From IMG/VR virus record IMGVR_UViG_3300046665_000548, positions 186,001 through 250,000 of that record: a stretch of DNA of 64,000 bases. One strand, written 5' to 3'. Below, one piece after another: positions 7,574 through 14,577 of this stretch. The notes beneath the pieces are model-generated. The model searched no databases, was not told the DNA's origin, and was given only the letters and a program-made list of their open reading frames with translations. Positions within the stretch are counted from its first letter, which is position 1. Each line of letters begins with the position of its first letter. This DNA comes from a virus. The position numbers were made by a program, and so were the translations under genes.

Positions 7574-8220
7574 GAACTGCCAACGACGATCTCGCTCTGA
7601 TGCTGACCGATCTACAGCGCGCCGAACACAAGTTCCCTGGCTCGAATTGGAAAGACGCGCTCTCCTACGGTCAGCTTGCCAGTAAGACGTGGCTGATTGA
7701 AGAGCTAAGCGCGATTCGGCCCCAACTGGGTAATGTTTTCGTATTGGGTGGATGGGTAGGAACTCTCTCGATGCTCATGTTTTACGACGAGCGTCTTGAG
7801 ATCGAACGCATCCGTAGCTTCGATTTGGACCCCGCGTGTGAGAACGCGGCAGATATGTTGAACATCAGCCATCACTCGCGCTTCAAAGCGATCACGGCCA
7901 ATATTCAGACACTCGCCTTCGATCCATGTAAATTTGTCGCTCGATACGCAGACGGAACGATAGTTGAGCACGAAGAGACTCCGGATACGATCATCAACAC
8001 TTCCGGTGATCACATGGATACATCGTGGATTGAAAAAGTCCCATCCGGGAAGATGGTAGTCATCCAGAACAACAACTACGTAGAGTGCGACGAAACACAT
8101 ACTCATACAGTGACTAATCTGGACGAAATGGTATCTACACTACCGCTAAGCCGGATCATCTATCAAGGTGAGATGGTTTTCCCCCAGTATACGAGATATA
8201 TGGCAATAGGAATTCGATAA
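7570..8220 (+). CDS. Class I SAM-dependent methyltransferase-like protein
   Basis: 216 residues. The Rossmann start is 'NVFVLGGWVGTLSMLMF' (G-rich motif I), followed by 'IRSFDLDPACENAADMLN', where the Asp pair would hold the ribose of SAM, and 'DTIINTSGDHMDTSWIEKV' at motif IV, then 'VVIQNNNY'. Fused by ATGA overlap to the three DADN paralogues, so the four products probably act on one pathway, for example glycan or nucleotide decoration. Target unknown. Confidence 0.65.
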   Translation: MRTANDDLALMLTDLQRAEHKFPGSNWKDALSYGQLASKTWLIEELSAIRPQLGNVFVLGGWVGTLSMLMFYDERLEIERIRSFDLDPACENAADMLNISHHSRFKAITANIQTLAFDPCKFVARYADGTIVEHEETPDTIINTSGDHMDTSWIEKVPSGKMVVIQNNNYVECDETHTHTVTNLDEMVSTLPLSRIIYQGEMVFPQYTRYMAIGIR

Positions 8221-8259
8221 CAATACTATCTAATTTGTATTTTTATTGAAGGATTATTG

Positions 8260-8691
8260 ATGGTTGATACCACCATCTACCTACTTCCATATGCGCTCAT
8301 GACTGGAGTAGCTTGGCTGGCTTTCTATTGCGGTTATCGGATTGAGAAAAAGCCAAAGAACAAAGACGACGAGATCACTGCCGCTCCGGGTAATTGCTAT
8401 GCTGGTTATTTCGAGCAGTTGAAGGCGTTGAAGGCCAAGGACAGCCGTGAGATCGCTCTCTACACTCAGAGAGGTCAGTGGTACGACATGAATCAGGTTC
8501 TCACTATGGGCCTTGATATCGGTCGTGAGCTTACCGAACTGGGAATTCCTCTCCCGGAAGTCTCCCTATGGGATGACGGTAGACGCTTTCGATGGGTGTT
8601 CGAGGATGAAAAATCCGCATTCACCTTCAAGATGAAATTCTCAAGCGAGATCGTTGATCCGCCATATGAGGGATTCGTGACGGGGGAGTGA
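8260..8691 (+). CDS. Small single-pass membrane protein with a C-terminal FKxKF motif
   Basis: 143 residues from ATG 8260 (GAAGGA upstream); a TTG at 8257 is also in frame. One N-terminal membrane segment, 'YLLPYALMTGVAWLAFYCGY', then a basic stretch and a soluble domain. The end 'DEKSAFTFKMKF' resembles the 'DAxxFKLRW' ending shared by several small genes in this window. Function unknown. Followed by a strong bidirectional terminator. Confidence 0.65.
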   Translation: MVDTTIYLLPYALMTGVAWLAFYCGYRIEKKPKNKDDEITAAPGNCYAGYFEQLKALKAKDSREIALYTQRGQWYDMNQVLTMGLDIGRELTELGIPLPEVSLWDDGRRFRWVFEDEKSAFTFKMKFSSEIVDPPYEGFVTGE

Positions 8692-8705
8692 GCCCCGTCA
8701 CGAAT
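8673..8705. terminator. Bidirectional terminator between convergent genes
   Basis: Perfect 13-bp inverted repeat ATTCGTGACGGGG / CCCCGTCACGAAT around a short loop, overlapping the end of the plus-strand gene and just before the stop of the minus-strand gene. The flanking T tract is weak. Confidence 0.65.
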
Positions 8706-8708
8706 GTT

Positions 8709-9104
8709 TCAGTGTGCTTGCCGGATGTACGAGAATTCAAGCGTGTCGAGGAACGTCGAGTAAACCTGACAATCAGGGCCTACGCGGGGAGCCATACCCT
8801 GCATCACCACCCGAGTAGAGCCGGTGACGATTGGACCAGCCACGCGATATGGCGTCGGGCCGCAATCGCGTGAGAAAATGAACGCAGTTCCGACATACTG
8901 CGATCCTACAACTTGGCCTCGAAATACGATGTCACCAGACCCGGCTCCGGCAGCACGCATTCCGGTACGAGGTACCTCGTAGACGAACGCACGCTGGTTT
9001 CCGTCTGCGAGAAGCCGCATGATGGAGCCATTGTGGTCCCATAGTGAATCTGCATTGGCTGGAAACGCAGCAAGTGATAGAGCAATAGCAATTAGGTATT
9101 TCAT
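8709..9104 (-). CDS. Exported small protein (signal peptide)
   Basis: 131 residues. N-terminus 'MKYLIAIALSLAAFPANADS' is a typical Sec signal peptide with an AxA cleavage site. The mature part has two Cys (possible disulphide) and ends 'FSYIRQAH'. It follows another exported protein gene after 11 bp and likely shares its transcript. Such phage proteins often modify the host envelope during infection; nothing more specific can be said. Confidence 0.65.
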   Translation of the reverse strand: MKYLIAIALSLAAFPANADSLWDHNGSIMRLLADGNQRAFVYEVPRTGMRAAGAGSGDIVFRGQVVGSQYVGTAFIFSRDCGPTPYRVAGPIVTGSTRVVMQGMAPRVGPDCQVYSTFLDTLEFSYIRQAH

Positions 9105-9115
9105 TTCTTCTCCCG

Positions 9116-9730
9116 TTAACGACGTGCTTGTTGTTGACGCTTTTCTAGGCGCTCGACGGCGACCTGCCTAGCCTTCATGACAAGGCCAGCGATGTAGTCG
9201 TTGGCCTGCGCGCGGGTGTATCCCTGACGTTCGAGCGCGGCCACGCCGGAAGGCGTATATTGGGCACAACGCGCCAGAACAGCGTCGGGATTGTTCGTCG
9301 TATCCTCTAGGAGTGACCGATCCAGACAGTTGGACCAATCCACCGCCATGGACCCTAGAAGCCCCTTAGGGGACACGGGAGGGGCTGGGGGAGCCTGCTG
9401 GACAACAGGAGGCGGGACAGCAACCACATCCGACTCATATTCGTCATCCAGATACGGCGATGGTGCGCCATACTGCGGGATCATGTTGCGACGCCGCCAA
9501 TTGTCGTAGGTATTCTGCTGGGGTGCCGGATAATATCGCATCGGAGGGCCACCGTAATAGGATGGGCCGCCATAGGGGCGATATTGCACCGGAGCATAGG
9601 CGTTCTGTTGTGCAATCGCTCCCATCACATCCATGAACACGGAGAGGACCATCTGTCCATCTCGCGACCCAGCATTTGCGGGTTGAGCGATAAAGAAGAG
9701 TGCAGTAACAGCCCAGACAAAATTTCGCAT
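9116..9730 (-). CDS. Exported Pro/Tyr/Gln-rich protein
   Basis: 204 residues with a signal peptide ('MRNFVWAVTALFFIAQPANA'). The region 45-120 is low-complexity, rich in Pro, Tyr, Gly and Gln ('YGGPSYYGGPPMRYYPAP', 'PPPVVQQAPPAPPVSP'), then a helical C-terminus. AGGAGG lies 7 bases before the ATG and a TTGACG-16-TATCCT promoter just upstream. Probably periplasmic or envelope-associated; function unknown. Confidence 0.7.
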   Translation of the reverse strand: MRNFVWAVTALFFIAQPANAGSRDGQMVLSVFMDVMGAIAQQNAYAPVQYRPYGGPSYYGGPPMRYYPAPQQNTYDNWRRRNMIPQYGAPSPYLDDEYESDVVAVPPPVVQQAPPAPPVSPKGLLGSMAVDWSNCLDRSLLEDTTNNPDAVLARCAQYTPSGVAALERQGYTRAQANDYIAGLVMKARQVAVERLEKRQQQARR

Positions 9731-9750
9731 AGGTTCCTCCTGAACTATCC

Positions 9751-9778
9751 AGGATAACCGTTTTTAGCTATTCGTCAA
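9751..9778 (-). promoter_or_regulatory. Sigma70-like promoter for the exported-protein genes
   Basis: Minus strand TTGACG (9773-9778), 16-bp spacer, TATCCT (9751-9756). Expected start near 9744, 14 bases before the ATG at 9730. Confidence 0.65.
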
Positions 9779-10125
9779 GCGTTTTTAACATCATTGCTGG
9801 AGAGTTGAGATATTGCTGCGATGCGAGATCGAAGAGCATCATCGCCATTGCGGTATGCCGGGGCGAGACCGATAACCGCATCGGCAATCTTTTGGAAATC
9901 CTGGATGGACGAAGCCCCTCTGCGAACAGCAACTCGGAAACTACGGTTCAAGATAGCAGAAATTGTTTTCTGCCCGACATCATCGCCGGGAAGCTGTTGC
10001 GCGATCTCGTTTTCGGCGGTGAGGGTAACCTCTTTAAGGCCGTTCACCGTTTCATGCGACGTGACGGCGGGCTGTTTGCCCGCCTTCAAGCCAGCAAGTG
10101 CTCTAAGGCGACTCAAGTCTTCCAT
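9775..10125 (-). CDS. Hypothetical protein (late, probably leaderless)
   Basis: 116 residues, no recognisable domain; 'SSIQDFQKIADAVIGLAPA' suggests an amphipathic helix. No Shine-Dalgarno sequence; GATAAATA lies 8 bases upstream of the ATG, as at other putative leaderless genes here. Its 3' end overlaps the -35 region of the next promoter. Confidence 0.55.
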   Translation of the reverse strand: MEDLSRLRALAGLKAGKQPAVTSHETVNGLKEVTLTAENEIAQQLPGDDVGQKTISAILNRSFRVAVRRGASSIQDFQKIADAVIGLAPAYRNGDDALRSRIAAISQLSSNDVKNA

Positions 10126-10133
10126 AACATCCG

Positions 10134-10141
10134 TATTTATC
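10134..10141 (-). promoter_or_regulatory. GATAAATA late-type box
   Basis: Minus strand GATAAATA, eight bases before ATG 10125, which has no Shine-Dalgarno sequence. Confidence 0.5.
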
Positions 10142-10652
10142 TCGGACCTTGGACCGTCCTAAGAGCTTCAGCCTTTTTAATCAGAGCAATACGCAGTCGC
10201 TCATATTCTTCTCTTGCCATTTGAACTGGCGCTGTCGGAATGTCAGCGCTCCCAGCAGGTATCAAGCGTTCCGGATCGAATGGACGAGTAGCGACCTTTC
10301 CGTTCCCGTAGGTCACCGTTTCCGTTTTATTTTTTACGTCGTACGTGATGGAGGCAATATCGTCCGGCTTCAGGTCCGGAGGAATTGCACCAACTGAACT
10401 GCGAGCAATTGGGAGAGGCGTTTTCTCATCACCATCGCGTTCTTCTACCTCTTGTTTGTTACGTTTAGAGCCGCTAGCCTCGTGCTTTGCGAAGCGTCCG
10501 TGCACCCATCGGCCGTTGACGCGCTTTTTGGTAAAATATGACTTGGCATCGGCAGACGTAATGAGCCCCATATCACCGTAGATCGGCAGATTGGCGCAAA
10601 ACATAACGGCTAGCGAAAGAATGCCCGCCTGGATACAACGTGTAACCCGCAT
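10137..10652 (-). CDS. Hypothetical exported or membrane-anchored protein
   Basis: 171 residues from ATG 10652, which has GTGAGG upstream; a GTG at 10667 is also in frame. N-terminal hydrophobic stretch 'AGILSLAVMFCANLPIYG' could be a signal peptide, followed by a basic, hydrophilic region and 'KKRVNGRWVHGRF'. C-terminal charged helix 'EEYERLRIALIKKAEAL'. Function unknown. Confidence 0.55.
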   Translation of the reverse strand: MRVTRCIQAGILSLAVMFCANLPIYGDMGLITSADAKSYFTKKRVNGRWVHGRFAKHEASGSKRNKQEVEERDGDEKTPLPIARSSVGAIPPDLKPDDIASITYDVKNKTETVTYGNGKVATRPFDPERLIPAGSADIPTAPVQMAREEYERLRIALIKKAEALRTVQGPR

Positions 10653-10735
10653 ATGTAAAAACCTCACTGGTGTTGCCAGCGAGGTTTTACTCGATTTGAA
10701 AACTAATTGGAAGCCAAACCGGCTAGGAGGCGTGA

Positions 10736-10879
10736 TTACTCGCCGCCGCCGCCGCCGCTGGTCTCGCCGCCCTTATCCTTGTCGTCGCCGGTTGACGGCT
10801 TGCCCTTAGGCACGTTCGAGTAATCCGGGTTCTGTTCGAAATCTTCGCCGTTTTCGCCGCCCTTGTTCTTATCAGACAT
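10736..10879 (-). CDS. Small acidic Gly/Asp-rich protein
   Basis: 47 residues. ATG has GGGAG eight bases upstream and a GATAAATA box further upstream (10911-10917). Composition is dominated by Gly, Asp, Glu, Lys and Asn, with a poly-Gly end before a final Glu; it looks disordered. Good ribosome site and box make it likely real despite its size. Function unknown. Confidence 0.55.
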   Translation of the reverse strand: MSDKNKGGENGEDFEQNPDYSNVPKGKPSTGDDKDKGGETSGGGGGE

Positions 10880-10941
10880 ATTACACACTCCCTTGTTGGT
10901 GGTTACCGTATATTTATCCCGCCGATATGCGTTCTACGTAA

Positions 10942-11154
10942 CTAGTCAGCAAGTTTGATGGATACGATCTCCTGGCGCACAACTCCGGCAGGGTTCGGAA
11001 TATTCCAATAGAATAGAATTTCCGCCATGTCTTTGCGCAATGCTTCAAAGACAGTAGTTCCTCGTGTAGTATGACCGTCCGCCCATTGCTGCTCATAGTC
11101 TACTACGAAATTGTGAATCATCTTCTCGGCGGAAATGGCTTCGGCGTTCAACAT
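10942..11154 (-). CDS. Hypothetical small protein
   Basis: 70 residues from ATG 11154, preceded by GAGGAG; upstream in-frame starts lack a site. 'SAEKMIHNFVVDYEQQW' and 'EALRKDMAEILFYW' look helical. No family recognised. Confidence 0.55.
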   Translation of the reverse strand: MLNAEAISAEKMIHNFVVDYEQQWADGHTTRGTTVFEALRKDMAEILFYWNIPNPAGVVRQEIVSIKLAD

Positions 11155-11313
11155 CGAAAAGCTCCTCACAATGTGTATATTAAAGAAATACCTCGCAACT
11201 CGACCGTAGGTCAAAATGAAACCCGGTCTATCCGGGGCTGCGAGGGGGAAAAAATTTGGTAATCTGAAGGCGGGATATTTAGTCGAACTCCAATCGGTTT
11301 TAGGTAGGATAAT

Positions 11314-11341
11314 TTGACGAGATTTCGGTGATTCGTTACGG
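11314..11341 (+). promoter_or_regulatory. Possible promoter of the orotate phosphoribosyltransferase-like gene
   Basis: Plus strand TTGACG (11314-11319), 16-bp spacer, TTACGG (11336-11341), 9 bp before the ATG. The -10 is poor, so this is only a candidate. Confidence 0.3.
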
Positions 11342-11349
11342 TCAGATAT

Positions 11350-11893
11350 ATGGCAGACAGTATGCGCGAATACATCGAGAAATACGCACTGACACGAGCG
11401 CCAAAGGACAAGCCATTCAAGTTGGCTGCCGGTGGCGAGACCTCGTATTACGTCAACATGCGCAACGTGCCGTTGTGCGATGGTGACGCCTGTCGCCTTG
11501 TCGGATCAGGTCTCCGCACGCTCGTTCCGCACGGCGTCACATATGTTGGTGGAGTACCCACGGCTGGTTTGCTGCTGATCCCGCCTCTCCTGATGGCAGA
11601 TGGCAGAGGACACCTTGAAGGGGTTCTACGTTCGCAAGACTCAGAAGGATTACGGATTGGGCTTGCAGATCGAAGGTTACATTGGGCATGACGCTGGGGC
11701 TGCCTTGCTTGAAGACACAGTGACCACAGGCAAATCAATTCTTGAGGCAGCACTGGCGGTTCGCGCGGCTGGCTATGAGATCAACTATGCCTTGGCTCTT
11801 TTCGACCGTGAGGAAGGAGCAAAAGACAATCTGGCGCGAGAGGGAATCGAATTACGTTCCCTCTACAAAGCCAGCGATTTCAACCTATCGTGA
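11350..11893 (+). pseudogene. Orotate phosphoribosyltransferase-like gene split by a 7-bp duplication
   Basis: Two overlapping frames make one protein. The first (from 11350) has 'FKLAAGGETSYYVNMRNVP', the OPRT N-terminal signature, then 'GVTYVGGVPTAGLLLIPPLL'. The second frame (from 11600) continues 'EDTLKGFYVRKTQKDYGLG' and has the PRPP-binding loop 'ALLEDTVTTGKSILEA'. At the junction gatggca occurs twice in tandem; removing one copy restores one frame of about 179 residues. OPRT makes OMP from orotate and PRPP in pyrimidine synthesis. The gene is either broken or read by frameshifting; a sequencing artefact is possible. Confidence 0.8.
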
Positions 11894-12235
11894 CGCGCGG
11901 ACGTAAGCTGGTTGCAAATTTCCGGACCACTCGACGTGCGGTGTTTTAGCGCGTCTTCCACCACTACTAATACGCCAAATCTTTGGACGACGATTGCCAC
12001 GCTCTGGAGTCGGCTGCCCCCAACGGCTGCGAACCAGTCCTTCTTCTTCGAGTTCATCGAGTTTCGAATATAGCCTCCAAAGCGAAATGCCTGGGGGCCA
12101 AACCTTCGCGATCCCGTAGTAGAAATCTAGAGACGTGCGCTCTGAACCTAGCGGGAGATCGGCCAAGATGAAGCTTTCAAGCTCCAAATCAGTCGGTATT
12201 CCTCGCCACTTACGATAAACGTCGAGTAGACCCAT
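11885..12235 (-). CDS. Winged-helix-like protein
   Basis: 116 residues. The middle 'GISLWRLYSKLDELEEEGLV' followed by basic residues and 'RRPKIWRIS' fits the recognition helix and wing of a PadR/MarR-like winged helix: L-x-x-L-x-x-x-G-L-V then a beta wing. Probably binds DNA; target unknown. Convergent with the OPRT-like gene (9-bp overlap) and overlapped by the upstream gene by 26 bp. Confidence 0.55.
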   Translation of the reverse strand: MGLLDVYRKWRGIPTDLELESFILADLPLGSERTSLDFYYGIAKVWPPGISLWRLYSKLDELEEEGLVRSRWGQPTPERGNRRPKIWRISSGGRRAKTPHVEWSGNLQPAYVRASR

Positions 12236-12605
12236 TGGTCTCTGTTCCTAAGATTTGGATGGCCTTGTTTAAGCCACGAGCAGTGGGTTGGATCAGAGGC
12301 GTGCCACCGTTCGCATAGAGGGCTGCGCTAATGACATTCAGAACCCATTCGACTTGGGCCTCGTAGAGACGCCAGTACCAATAATCGGCACGGCGTTCAA
12401 CCCTAGCCCACTGGGTTCTCTCCGTCGCATACCGATGAATTGTCAGCAGTTGATCTGTCTGCTGTGCTCGACATGCCTCGAAGCCATCCAGAGCGCCTTC
12501 ACGCTTCATCGATTGATCAGGTCGAAGGTATTCCGTACGAACCTCGTCCTGACCATCATCGATGATTGCGTTCAGAAAATCCACGTATGGCATGCCGCTA
12601 GTCAT
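12210..12605 (-). CDS. Hypothetical protein
   Basis: 131 residues, GAGG seven bases before the ATG. Largely helical with many Arg and Trp/Tyr ('RADYWYWRLYEAQVEWVL'). No motif recognised. Overlaps the winged-helix gene, so both are probably translated from one message. Confidence 0.55.
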   Translation of the reverse strand: MTSGMPYVDFLNAIIDDGQDEVRTEYLRPDQSMKREGALDGFEACRAQQTDQLLTIHRYATERTQWARVERRADYWYWRLYEAQVEWVLNVISAALYANGGTPLIQPTARGLNKAIQILGTETNGSTRRLS

Positions 12606-12613
12606 GGGCGACC

Positions 12614-12781
12614 TCAGCGCAAGAAGGCGAAATCCATATTTCGCTTGCGACCTTCCTTCGCGGCCAGTTCGGCATAATCACGCCGCCCAGCAGACTTCTC
12701 TTTCTGATAGACGCCCTCGACCTGCTGATTCGTGCAGTTGGCAAGATAGCTATTGAACTCTTGGGTGTCATTTGCGGTCAT
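12614..12781 (-). CDS. Small hypothetical protein
   Basis: 55 residues from ATG 12781 (GAGG upstream); an earlier in-frame ATG at 12823 lies within the promoter. Hydrophilic, with 'QQVEGVYQKEKSAGRRDYA' in the centre. First gene after a TTGACG-16-TAGTCT promoter. Function unknown. Confidence 0.55.
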   Translation of the reverse strand: MTANDTQEFNSYLANCTNQQVEGVYQKEKSAGRRDYAELAAKEGRKRNMDFAFLR

Positions 12782-12803
12782 TGCGTCCTCATGTGTGAGC
12801 AGC

Positions 12804-12831
12804 AGACTATACTGAAAAAACAATTCGTCAA
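12804..12831 (-). promoter_or_regulatory. Sigma70-like promoter
   Basis: Minus strand TTGACG (12826-12831), 16-bp spacer, TAGTCT (12804-12809), overlapping a TATAGT. Start expected near 12797, 16 bases before ATG 12781. Confidence 0.6.
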
Positions 12832-12920
12832 GCGTTTTTAGTCGGAGAAATCACCTAGAGGATAACTTCCCTAGTATTGCAATAAATACATTACACTTCT
12901 TTGGGAAAGGAATTTTAACT

Positions 12921-13751
12921 ATGGGCCGTGGATTACATCCTCGCTTGTTCAGTGCCTACACAGGCGCTAATAAGCAGCTTCGCGTCTCTTCCTGCTGGAT
13001 CGCAGGCGAGGGCAGCGCAAACACTACATCTTACATCGTTCGTCAGACCGGCGAGAGCACTTTCGTCGTGAAGAACACAGCAACCGGTAATACGGGCGCA
13101 GTTCGTCTTCAGGCAGCAAACGTCACAGCAGCCGGTCAGGCCGTCATCAACGTCGATCCTGTCGGCGCTGGTACAGGCGCAACCGTTACCGCTCGTATGC
13201 GCGCCAAGTCTGCTGTTGTTGTCAACGGCGGCACCTCTGGCTACGCAGTAGCCGACACCATCACCCTGGCTGGCGGCACCTCGACCACCGCTGCTATCCT
13301 CACGGTTGCGTCGGTTGACGGTAGCGGCAAGATTCTTACCGCAACGGTAAGCACCGCTGGTAGCTACTCCGTTCTTCCGGCAAACCCGGTAGCACAGGGC
13401 TCCAGGACTGGTACTGGTGTTGGTACCCCGACATTCACCGTGACTTGGGAAGTTCTGTCCTACACGGTTGGTGCTGGCGGTTCGGCATACGTCAACGCAG
13501 TCGCTGATATCTCCGGCGACGGCGGCGCAACCGCAACTGTCACTGTGACCACTGGAGCAGTTTCTGCGGTGGCTCCTGGTGATCGCGGAACGTTCACCAC
13601 GATCCCAACCGTCACGATCATCGGTTCGGCCGCGACAGAGCACGCAAAGCGCTTCTCTGGTCATCGCGTCGTCACGTTCGAAGGCAACGCTTATCCGTGG
13701 CACGAGGATGGTTCTTCTGGTGCAGGCGAAGCAGAGCTTCCCCTCCTCTAA
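12921..13751 (+). CDS. Beta-rich virion protein (decoration or fibre-like)
   Basis: 276 residues, nearly all small or beta-forming (Ala, Gly, Thr, Val), with repeated 'VxVNGGTSGYAVADTITLAGG'-style turns and no Cys except at residue 25; typical of phage capsid decoration or fibre domains. GGGAAAGG precedes the ATG and an ATAAATA box lies about 30 bp upstream, so it is probably expressed late. It ends in a strong terminator, making it a single-gene unit. The exact virion position is unknown. Confidence 0.65.
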   Translation: MGRGLHPRLFSAYTGANKQLRVSSCWIAGEGSANTTSYIVRQTGESTFVVKNTATGNTGAVRLQAANVTAAGQAVINVDPVGAGTGATVTARMRAKSAVVVNGGTSGYAVADTITLAGGTSTTAAILTVASVDGSGKILTATVSTAGSYSVLPANPVAQGSRTGTGVGTPTFTVTWEVLSYTVGAGGSAYVNAVADISGDGGATATVTVTTGAVSAVAPGDRGTFTTIPTVTIIGSAATEHAKRFSGHRVVTFEGNAYPWHEDGSSGAGEAELPLL

Positions 13752-13760
13752 CAATTCTAA

Positions 13761-14033
13761 TCAGGAAGGCGGCTTCGGAGCCGCCTTCTTTCTTTCTACT
13801 GTATCCCAACGCAGCTTCACGTAGATCGCATCTGTCTCAGACATAACAGTGACTTCTTTACCGAGTGTGTACCATCGAACATGCACTTGCCCGTCACCGA
13901 TCATATGACGCCCGCCAAATTGCTCGGTGCACCAGTCAACGAATTCGTCCCAATTCCGTGACGCATGATACGTCGCAGGCAAGAAGCAATGCCCCACTGT
14001 CGGGATGATTTCGTGAACGAGCACAAAATTCAT
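13761..14033 (-). CDS. Small protein ending in a 'DAIYVKLRW' motif
   Basis: 90 residues from ATG 14033, which overlaps the previous stop as ATGA; a TTG upstream is less likely. Contains 'SRNWDEFVDWCTEQFGGRH' and near the C-terminus 'SETDAIYVKLRWD', the recurrent ending seen in several small genes here. The product at 47983 has the similar 'FDWCAEQFGEP'. Function unknown; member of the dispersed paralogue family. Confidence 0.6.
   Translation of the reverse strand: MNFVLVHEIIPTVGHCFLPATYHASRNWDEFVDWCTEQFGGRHMIGDGQVHVRWYTLGKEVTVMSETDAIYVKLRWDTVERKKAAPKPPS
13767..13793 (+). terminator. Intrinsic terminator of the virion protein gene
   Basis: Hairpin AAGGCGGC-ttcg-gaGCCGCCTT followed by a T-rich tract, 16 bp after the stop. 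Confidence 0.85.
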
Positions 14034-14335
14034 TTCGATACCGATGTCAGCACTCCGAAAACATTTTTCAAAGGCGTCCAACCGTTCACGAAACCTTTGT
14101 TGTTGGATATCTGAACCTGATCAGGCTTCACACCAGTAATGATGTGCAAATAATGCTTACCCTTCACCTTACAAAGAACGATTTGTCCAGTAATAAGAAC
14201 AGTAGTTCCTACAGGAACTACTGTGCAGAGTTCACCGCTCTTGATAAGAGGAACCATGGAATTGCCGCGCGGTCGAAAGCTAACTGTTTCTCCGGCGTTT
14301 AGCTTAGTGATGTGATGGGTTGCCCAGGTGCTCAT
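14030..14335 (-). CDS. LexA/signal-peptidase-fold (S24/S26-like) protein
   Basis: 101 residues. 'VSFRPRGNSMVPLIKSGE' carries the G-x-SM-x-P-x-I-x-x-G signature of the S24/S26 fold with its catalytic Ser, followed by 'TGQIVLCKVKGKHYLHIITG', where the family Lys would fall, and 'NNKGFVNGW'. There is no DNA-binding domain, so it is not a full LexA repressor. It might cleave or mimic a host regulator, which is inference. Translationally coupled to the next small gene. Confidence 0.65.
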   Translation of the reverse strand: MSTWATHHITKLNAGETVSFRPRGNSMVPLIKSGELCTVVPVGTTVLITGQIVLCKVKGKHYLHIITGVKPDQVQISNNKGFVNGWTPLKNVFGVLTSVSK

Positions 14336-14577
14336 ATAAGCTCTTTAGCATCAAAACGACGGTAATTTCCAGTCGTGAATTGGTAGCGTGGTGCTGATTT
14401 AAATGAATAAATCGCATTTTGTTACGAAAAAATGAATTTCGATTAAATTTATCTGGTTGACCGGGGAACAAAACGCATTTAGTCGTTCGGAGGCCGGGAC
14501 CTAATCCCCTAAATCCTGACATGGCGGCTCATTAAGCCGAAAGGCGTCCATTCATTGCGGGGCAACAGGATTTTGTA
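14336..14577. other. Divergent intergenic region with a candidate promoter
   Basis: 242 bp between the S24-like gene and the histidine kinase. On the plus strand TTGACC (14457-14462) with TTAGTC 16 bp later could drive the kinase. The rest is AT-rich (14390-14455) with no ORF or clear hairpin. Confidence 0.35.

Noticed and set aside
12933-13754. 273-codon Cys-rich minus-strand ORF
   Set aside because: Shadow of the beta-rich virion protein on the plus strand; the Cys content comes from reversed Gly/Ala codons.
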